Assembly (NCBI GenBank): GCA_033239125.1
Contig: BSWB01000007.1
Coordinates: 108,072,082-108,136,081, forward strand
From: Fagopyrum homotropicum
Lineage: Eukaryota; Streptophyta; Magnoliopsida; Caryophyllales; Polygonaceae
Direction: 5' to 3'
Length of the DNA stretch: 64,000 bases
Under the pieces are notes generated by a model. It did no database searches. It was not told the DNA's origin and worked only from the letters and a program-made list of their open reading frames with translations. Numbering within the stretch: the first letter of the stretch is position 1; each line of letters begins with the position of its first letter. Position numbers and translations under genes: made by a program. Below are positions 56,061-64,000 of the stretch, piece after piece.

Positions 56061-57860
56061 TGTAATATCCTTAGCTTTCCCACCCTTGCGCCATGGCTTG
56101 GTCACAGGTGCGGTGCCGCCCTTGCGCCATGGCTTGATCGCAGGTGCGGTGCCGTCCCCGAGGCTTTGAAGACCCGCCCCCGCGGTGTTGATGTCGGGCG
56201 CCGCCTTCTTTGACCCTCATGCTTTCTGTTTCTTCCTCTATAAGTTTCACTTTTCCCTTCCTCATGAGGGTTCCTTTGGCTCTTTCAGACTTTATCTCCC
56301 ACGTTCTTCTTCCTTCCTCTTCCTTTTCTTGAGTTTTCCTTGGATCTTGCAAGTGTAACCTTGAGGTGTTGTGATGGTTGTTTAATGATGATGTTGTTGT
56401 TGTGATGTTGAGATGTGAATAGGTAGCTATGAGGATGTTCTTCCTTTTCCTGAACTGCAGTGGTAAGCTCTTTTCCCTTCTTTTCTTCATCCTTCCCCTC
56501 TTCTTTTCTTAGCTATGGATTCCCACAAGTTGATCTTGTGTTGGATTTCCTGGACAATTGATAATGGATATATATGTATGTATGTTGATGGGTTGCCTTT
56601 CGCACCTTAGAAGAGAAGAAGGTCGACCGAGAGATCAAAGAGAAGTCAAAGAATTACCCCTCTGCTGTGTAGCCGCCCCCGCGCCTTCTCAGTGCCGCCC
56701 CTGCGGATGAGGAGTGTCACTGCCCTTGCAGTTGAGGAGTGTTACCGCCCCTGCGGCTGAGAGCCACCACCCCTGCGGCGTGTCACCGCTCCTACGCCTT
56801 CCCGTTTACGCAGGTGCGTCTTGTCCTAGACATACCAAATGTGGTATGTGTCCTTTCTTTCCATATGGATTTAGCTTGAGAGTGAGGCTAGGCTAGTGTT
56901 ATACATGTGGAGTTGGATGATATGTATATTAAGGTAATGCCTTAGGCATTTGTGAGTTATGATGAGTTATAAAGGTTTAGTTATGGGTTATGGTATGGTA
57001 TGATCTTGGGGTGTAGGAGGTGGAATCTCCTAGCCTTGGATAGTGTTTGATATTATCTGTGCCTTGCTGATGCAGACACTGATCGTTTCCTCGAGGGGAC
57101 ACTGTGACCACGTGGTTGAGGTTCACCTTGTGACAGGTAAGTCCTTCGGGCTTACTTAGCTAACGGTTATGAGTTTGAATGATTGTGATAGTTGTGTTTG
57201 TGTATATGAATGTTGCATTGATAACCTAAACCGGACTTGGACGACCATATATGTTATTAATTGGCCCAATTGCATTTTATCCGGGTTGTGACCACTTGCC
57301 TGAAGCTCGCCGAGAGTGTGGGGGTGCTCCACGACCAGTCCACCAGGAGGGGAGGCTTGATCCTCTATTCCAAACCTTGGAGTTAAAGGGGACAGAGGCG
57401 AGGTTCTGGGTGCTCCTCGTGTCACAAAAGAAGTTGAATTAGTAATGGTATAACATAATGAAGATATTAAACGCATTTGATGTGAGCATTGCATATTGTG
57501 ATGTGATTATTTGTTTGTATGCGCTATTACCTTTATTCTTATTCATGAACTGTTAGCTAACGGTTTTATACCGTGTTGTAAATATTCAGCAGGATAGGAA
57601 GACTGTAGAGTGATCTAGATGGGTGATCAGTCGAGGGCTTCCGTACATTAGGATGTGTATGGGTGTTAGGATGTTTTGTACACATATGTATATGTTGTTG
57701 CCGTTTTGTACTCGGTTGTGGTTTTGTATACGTTTTGATGTATGATTATACAGTTTTATGTATTTGGTTTTATATTTAATTGTGCCTTGTTGTAAGATCC
57801 AGTGAACTTGTTGTCAGGATAGGGTCAGGATCAATTGTGAGATCAAACCCTTGATTAACG
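56061..57860 (+). repeat. TK3: partial Tekay-like LTR, right end lost
   Basis: Begins tgtaatatcc and follows the TK1 LTR layout: GC-rich words (56671-56800), 'gtaagtcc..' hairpin 57137-57155, cttttgtatacg and gccttgttgtaagatcc near 57780. It stops matching near 57860 without the terminal tgttaca. A 36-bp unit is duplicated in tandem (56083-56118 and 56119-56154). No primer site or internal sequence follows. Confidence 0.7.
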
Positions 57861-57992
57861 CTATTTATCCTCGTTTAGCGTTCAACTTTTCATTAAACAT
57901 TGTGTTGTTGATCAAAACTTTGATTCACTAGATTGAATGACTGTAATTTTTCTCACTTTGAACCTTAAGCTCATTTTTCACTTGAATCGAAC

Positions 57993-58047
<55 letters not shown>

Positions 58048-59382
58048 TTTGAATCGATATCCCTTAATTAGAGGTTTGAAAAACCGATAAATAAACATTT
58101 TAAATTATAGAATTTTTGAAAGCACGATTTTTTACTTGTAAGAAATCGTTGAAGCTCTTCGTATTTTGAGGGTCTTGTACATGTGAACACATACACGTTA
58201 AATCCAAGTCTAATATAACAAGTTCCGAACAAAAAACTTGTCATATACAATATAGTGACACGTTGATATATAAATAAAAATTTGAGATGCATTCAAAATG
58301 ACATATGGAGGAGGGGACCAATATTCCAGTAAGTCGATAGATATAAGATAATAAGATATCCATCTCAAACATTCCATTTCACTTTCGACTTGTATATTCA
58401 TTCATATATTAGTTGTTGTTCGACCACTCAAAAGGTTAATCTTGTACACTTTTTCTATATAAAATTTGACAACCTTATTAGCTTCTTCTTCTTCTATTTG
58501 GCTTAATATGGCATGTACTTGCAATGTTCGAGCGTTATATATTTGATAATTTTGATCAAGTACTTAAGATTTAAATTTTCTTCATATTCACAAAATTTTA
58601 AGTTCTAATATTTTTATCGGTTTAGTTTATTTTTATTTATGTACCCTTATTTAATATATTTTATTATAAAATGTAAAAATATAATTAACTTGGTCATAAT
58701 TATTTTTTTAAAAATAATTTTTTAAAATCGATAATTTTGAATGAAATACAAAAATGTACTATATTTTTAATCTAATAAAATAAGTTTAAAATTAAAATAA
58801 AATTTTAAATTTATTTATTTTTGAAACTAAAAAACTAATTTTGATCTTATTTTCTATTAAAATAAAAAATATAGTAAAATTTATTTATTTTGACTTAAAA
58901 TAAAATTATAGAAATAAAGGAAATAAACTATAATTATTCGTATTCGAATACAATAAATTATTATTTCTATTTAAAAATTTTAAACTTATTTTATATTAAT
59001 ATAAAAATAAAATAAATTTTAGAAAACAAGGGAAATAAATTAATTTAAGTATTTTCTAATTTAAATTAAAAATATAAAAGTAAATTTAAAACTATTTTTT
59101 ACTAAAAAAAATACAATATATTGTTATTTATTTTCGTATTTTTAAAGTTATTTTTTTAAAACTAAATACGACCACATTAAACATACCTTTTATATTTCTA
59201 AATTTTACAATATAGAGTTTAGTAAAATATATTAAGTAAGGATATATGTATAAGCAAAATAAAGTAAACCACAAGAATAATAAGAGAAAATTTAAAAATT
59301 TACAAATATAAAGAGAAAAAGCTCAAACCTTAAGTACATCCAAAAAGAAATTCTCTATATATTTGTCGTTCGTAGTTATTCC
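57861..59382. other. AT-rich intergenic DNA with a TA microsatellite
   Basis: No gene seen. A (TA)n run of about 46 bp at 57999-58044. 58600-59230 is extremely AT-rich. Confidence 0.6.
57999..58044. repeat. (TA)n microsatellite
   Basis: Uninterrupted ta dinucleotides, about 23 units. Confidence 0.95.
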
Positions 59383-59676
59383 TTAGGGCCCGTTTGGTTC
59401 GAACTCCGATGACGGAAACGGAATGGAAACGAATTTAGTCCATATGCATATCCTTATTCATGAAATTTTATATCATTCCTTGTGATTTGTGCAAAGTACA
59501 CTTGTTTTTTCACATTTTGTTACCCTATAGGGTATCAAAAGTAATCAAACTCTACTTCAATTACTTCATACCATAAGGAATGATTCCAAAAACTTTCATG
59601 AACAAGGGCATACGTATGGACTAGATTCGTTTCCATTCTGTTTTCGATTCCGGAGTTAAAACCAAACGGGCCCTTA
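59383..59676. mobile_element. Tourist-like foldback MITE, TSD TTA
   Basis: Element 59386-59673 (288 bp) with inverted ends gggcccgtttggtt / aaccaaacgggccc, flanked by tta (59383-59385 and 59674-59676), the PIF/Harbinger duplication. The arms extend inward well over 80 bp with good pairing (for example gaatggaaacgaat and tagtccata against their complements), so the single strand could fold on itself. No coding capacity. Confidence 0.85.
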
Positions 59677-60590
59677 ATAAAAACGAAAAAGAGGGATGAT
59701 TAATTTATCGGGTCAAATTAAAAAAAGGAAAAAAATATTGGGTGATTAATACGTTAGAAAAGAGATAAGTAAGAGTAAAATTGTGAAATGCGTAAACAGA
59801 TTTTGTTTGAAAGGGTAGTTTTGAAATTTAGACGAACGACACATGAATATTTACACAAAAGTGCTAAAATTTTAGATAGTTATTTACGGAGTATTAGTTA
59901 ATATATTTATATTTTATATATTCACCTACCATGTACATTAGTTTAGTAGAGCTAAACTATACTCAATTGTCTACATATGTAGTAAGTGTTAAAATTTCGC
60001 CCATCCATAAAAAATTTCTGGCTCCACCCTGCTTGTGCACCCTTATTTTTCTTCCTTTTTGATTTACAAAATTTGATGTGTAGTATTAATATTAGTAAAT
60101 GTGATGCCATAAAAGTAACATAATTCCATCAAAATAAAGGAAGTAGTAAAAATAACCGAGACATTATTATCAAGTACTTGACCTTCTCAATGTAGTGATA
60201 ATCTTGGTGATCAAGAAGGATTCTATTATGACATTATTGTTATATGTAAAAATACCTCTCTATCTCTCTCTCTCTCTCCTAAGTGTAATAAAAAAAAAAG
60301 CAGCCATCTTTTGATGGCGAAGTGTCATGTATAATAAAAAGTCCAGATACAATGCTCGATCTATGTAAGCCATGACATTTATGCCAACCTCTTCCAAGGT
60401 CCAACATACAGATATATCATAACTATTTACCTGAAAGCTACTTATATAAACTTAGATTTAATTAGAATATATTATAAATTATTGAGTGAATCGGCTAACT
60501 AACCATACTACCAAGGAACTTACAAATTGGTCATGGGAGGTATTTAAGATCATTCCATTTATTTTAGGAGTATAAATGATACACATGTCG
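59677..60590. other. AT-rich intergenic DNA, no gene seen
   Basis: A short CT-rich run (60256-60278) and the word 'aatttctggctccaccc' (60015-60031), often seen near decayed plant transposons, but no definable element. Confidence 0.5.
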
Positions 60591-61740
60591 CGTAGTGACC
60601 TGATCTTTTATACATTAAGGATTTTCATGCGGTCAAATAAGTCAAGGTCAAGACGGATATGATTGATGTATGAGAGTAATGTGAAGAACATCGGAAAACG
60701 TGTAGAAGTGCTCGATCATGCACTAAGTCGCTCGACATCTCCTCTATCCTTCTACACGTGACCTCGAAACAGACCTCTTGTTGAAGCAATGAAGTCATGG
60801 AGAAAATTCTAGACCAGATCCAACACCTTGGCCCAACCGGTCGCTCGACTAGCCCACTATATTGGCATGCTTTGACACCTTTATTATTCCCCTTATCATT
60901 CTTGTTCGGGTTGAACTTCTAACCCCATCTAGTTTGACGTTTTATCTTTTTAGTTTTGATTTTATCTGATTAGAAGATAAGATCACGGTAGATCTAGGGT
61001 TCCAAGCTATACCCAGACTTTATAAATAAGGCATTTCATCCATTAGGTCATTTATCTTGTTTTTTTTTCTTTTTCACAAGTTTTTACAACCATTGTAAAT
61101 ATAAAGCTAGAGTTTGTTTCAGATTTGTTTGGGTAATTCTATCTTTTCTAGGGTCTAGTGAGTCCGACTACAATGATCTATGATGTTGGATTGATTCTAT
61201 GTATTAAGTGTTTACCTATATGAGTCATGATAGCATTTAAAATCCTCCTTTGCCATATGTTTTTCAAGGTGATGTGCTGAAGTTAGCTTAAGGTGGCAAT
61301 CTAGCCCTCATACATCCATGTTGAATTCAATGTGAAGAAAAGGCTTCGTCTTTGGTACGTGATAAACAAAGAGTGACAACATTGATGTTTGCCAAACTAA
61401 GTCCTTACCACATGACAATCGAGCGAAGTTGTCTCCTTTATAACTATGACTTACATATGAAATTATGGAATTGCCCACTTAATTCTATCTTATATGCTTG
61501 TTGTTGTAATTTGGGTTCTAGAACTATTCGATTGATACCTATTGTTTGCTTCCATCCTTTCCACTATATGATTTTGAATTATCCAAATATTTAAACTTTC
61601 ATCTTTCTTTCTCCTTTATCTTCTAAAATATTTTACAAAGTAGTCAACTAGAATCCCTCAAGGAGATCGATCGGCTGATACAAAGAAGCGCAAGTTTTCG
61701 CTCCGATTTCGTCTTTGGTTATTTTTCTAATTATTTATGG
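60591..61740 (+). repeat. Possible decayed LTR (promoter and U5-like end)
   Basis: Contains a TATA-type ttataaataagg at 61020-61031, several ctcgatc/gctcgac words (60701-60856) upstream, and an LTR-end-like gaatccctcaaggagatcgatc near 61651-61672. No TG...CA ends or partner copy, so this is a suggestion only. Confidence 0.3.
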
Positions 61741-64000
61741 TTTAAAACTCATGTTTTAACCTAGTCGAGCCAACCTTGTTTGGTCGACAAGGACCCTCGA
61801 TCTTTGGTTTTTGTTTGTGTTTTTTTTACCTTTGGACATATTAAGTTTATTTATTTTATTTTATTTTTTCAATCAATTTATCAAAGTGAGGCATTGTCAT
61901 CGTTGTGTTTGATCCCGACTTCCTATATTATAACGAGTCTTGTTGGGAAGACATTGAATTGCTTTGACTTATTAACTTCAAAACATGTAATATATAATCA
62001 TTTCCTTTTTCTTTTAAACGGTGATAATATGTTTTCATGCTTTGTTTTAAGATATTTTTTTTGTATATTTTTACCATTGATTTGCATGATTTGAACATTC
62101 AAATCTTAGCTAGAGCTTAAATTGTCAACATAATATCTACTCCCCTTGTTTCATGTCTTCGTAGGTACCGGCCAAAAAAGAACCTCAAATGAAGATATCT
62201 AATCCCTAAAATCATCTAAGCATCATACATCAACTCACCATCCACCTCAAGAGCAATGGAAGGAGAAAAAATAAACAAGGATACAAGCATGAACCCCATA
62301 GAGCTAAGGAAACTCCAAGCAAGGAGCATCGATAGGGAAAAACTCAAACAATGAGGAAGGAAAAGCTCAAACTATGAAGCCACAAAGAGGAAACTGTCAA
62401 CTTCTCTCGAGCGAACCAAAAACTTGAGCAAAGAAGCCAAGATAACTCAAGAGAAGAGGACAACCCACTCGTGCAAAGGAGACTCGGGTGTGCACAATGT
62501 TCAACGTCTCCCAGGTTAACCTTAAGTGACACTCCACTCGAGGAAAGAAGACTTCTCAACTTGAGTAAGGAAGACCGGAATGTAGATTTGTCAACATTTC
62601 TTGAGCTTACCACATCACTTAAGAAAAAAAGATAAAGAAACATGGAGAGAAGATAAATCACTCAAGAGAAGAAAACTGTCACTAAGTCGATGGAAAAACT
62701 CAAGGCCAAGGAGAATAAACTCAGCCAAGGTGTCCAGTCCACTTGAGAGTGTCTCTGCTAAGTTTCTTCATTACCTCGTTCTTGGAGATTCTTCCTAACT
62801 AACTTTACTACTTGATCCACTTGCTTCCTAGGGGGCACCATGTCTTTGGAACCCTTTATACGCGCATTGGCTACATATAATTGTATAATCTCGTCATAAC
62901 ACTATTCAAACTACTCTATTAGTTATTCTCTTAGATCTAGACACTTGTTTTGGATCTGATTTGGATGGAAAGTTGGATCAATCAAGGGAAAAGTTTGGTT
63001 TTCATCATTGCTCTTGTTAGTTCTTCAATCTCTCAACTTGTTTTGCTCATAACTTTTGCTTGGTAGGGAAAAATTCATCAACTCTTATTCCTAATTCTCT
63101 ATTTTCTTGTCTACTTGCCTACCATGGCATACGATTCTGTTGTTATGTTGTCAATATTTACGATTAGTAAGTAGTTCCCGTTCTAGGTTTTGGGATAAAA
63201 ATACCCAAATCATGCTAAACTAGTATTGTTTTTGTGTCTATTCATTTTATGAAGGGAACCTAAGCATGATTAGCAACATATAGTAGACAATAAATATGGA
63301 TTTTATCATTCATTCATGTTGGTTTTGTCACACTATTTGTGGTTTAGACTTTCACCAAATTATTTATAAAGCATTGTATTCTTCAATGCATGAATCAATG
63401 AATGATGTTTAGATTAATCATCCAAATTGAGACTTATAATGTAATATTAGTTTTATTATTATATGTTTATATTTCTATCATGCTAGAGTATGATTAATTG
63501 GGGTTGAAAGGATGATTAAGCCTATTAGTGATGTTTTTATCCAAATTGTGCTTATATTAGATAATGCATGCAAATAGCAAACACCATGCAATGCTTATAT
63601 CGTTTAGTATGATCATGATTATGACTATATTACTCAATTAGTATGCAAATAGAAAACACCATGTGATGCATGCTTGATTGACATAAAGATGTCTTACGGG
63701 TTTCAAAAGAGGATTAGGACGCTTAGATAAAACTCACCTAATTACATGCACTCTATTCCCTTCATTAATTGAACTTCTTAAGCATGCTACTATTTATAGT
63801 TTGAGTGGATTATCCCTAAATGTAGTGTTTTCTCATACATTTAATACTTATTTATTATTTGATTCCAGTTACATAATATCCTAAAGGTTTGATCCTTTGA
63901 TCACCACATGTAGTGTTTTTCTCTTTCTATTACACACTTAGTCCTTACTTTTAAACTTGACCACAATCAAGCTATATAGAATCCCTGTGGAATTTGACCT
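61741..64000 (+). other. Unassigned AT-rich DNA; right edge resembles another LTR end
   Basis: 62230-62770 is a purine-rich, non-coding stretch with repeated ctcgag/ctcaag words. The last bases (aatccctgtggaatttgacct) resemble the U5 end of plant Ty3 LTRs and may belong to an element continuing past the edge. No ORF with family features. Confidence 0.35.

Noticed and set aside
57156..57494. Minus-strand 112-codon ORF in TK3
   Set aside because: Antisense within an LTR fragment, no recognisable features.
62344..62661. Minus-strand Ser/Leu-rich ORF near the right edge
   Set aside because: Derives from a purine-rich repeat-like stretch on the plus strand; no domain, and the surroundings look like decayed transposon.

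Overview
This window is plant nuclear DNA, most likely from a eudicot. It is built almost entirely of nested LTR retrotransposons of the Ty3/gypsy order, between two AT-rich flanks that hold no recognisable host gene. Two lineages account for about 55 kb. One is Athila-like: long LTRs of about 1.75 kb, a primer site matching the 3' end of tRNA-Asp, gag-pol, and a third ORF after integrase in the 'env' position. The other is a Tekay/Del-like chromovirus: a tRNA-iMet primer site TGGTATCAGAGC and a chromodomain-type tail on integrase. I name the elements AT1-AT4 (Athila-like), SL1 (solo LTR), TK1-TK2 (Tekay-like) and TK3 (LTR fragment).

Layout from left to right: cut end of an unidentified reading frame (1-459); AT-rich DNA with a small hAT-like element (1703-2318); AT1 (2469-8627, minus), inserted in the 5' LTR of TK1; TK1 (8628-37311, plus), whose gag is split by the solo LTR SL1 (10165-11753) and by AT2 (11796-30592, plus); AT3 (18545-30394, minus) inside the 3' LTR of AT2; TK2 (37312 to about 56060, minus), whose 5' LTR is interrupted by AT4 (43442-54997, minus) and TK3 (56061-57860); then AT-rich DNA with a TA microsatellite, a Tourist-like foldback MITE (59386-59673) and probable decayed LTR pieces to the right edge. 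Target-site duplications confirm SL1 (gaagg), AT2 (acaag) and AT4 (ctttt). The duplication of AT3 is diverged but interpretable. Inferred order: TK2 oldest, then TK1, then AT1, SL1 and AT2, then AT3. AT4 is a separate and probably recent insertion.

No element is intact. The Athila-like copies have lost different modules: AT2 has no gag-pol, AT3 has no integrase, AT4 has no reverse transcriptase/RNase H, and AT1 keeps a degenerate integrase-like ORF and a short leader ORF. What they share is mostly non-coding. There is a dyad CACCTCG-GT-CGAGGTG in clusters in U3, U5, the 3' UTR and upstream of a TATA box before ORF3. There is a four-copy ACCGGGTAAGTCTCA repeat in the LTR, plus hairpins and a well-conserved 3' UTR block. 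This dyad system is the best candidate here for something undescribed.
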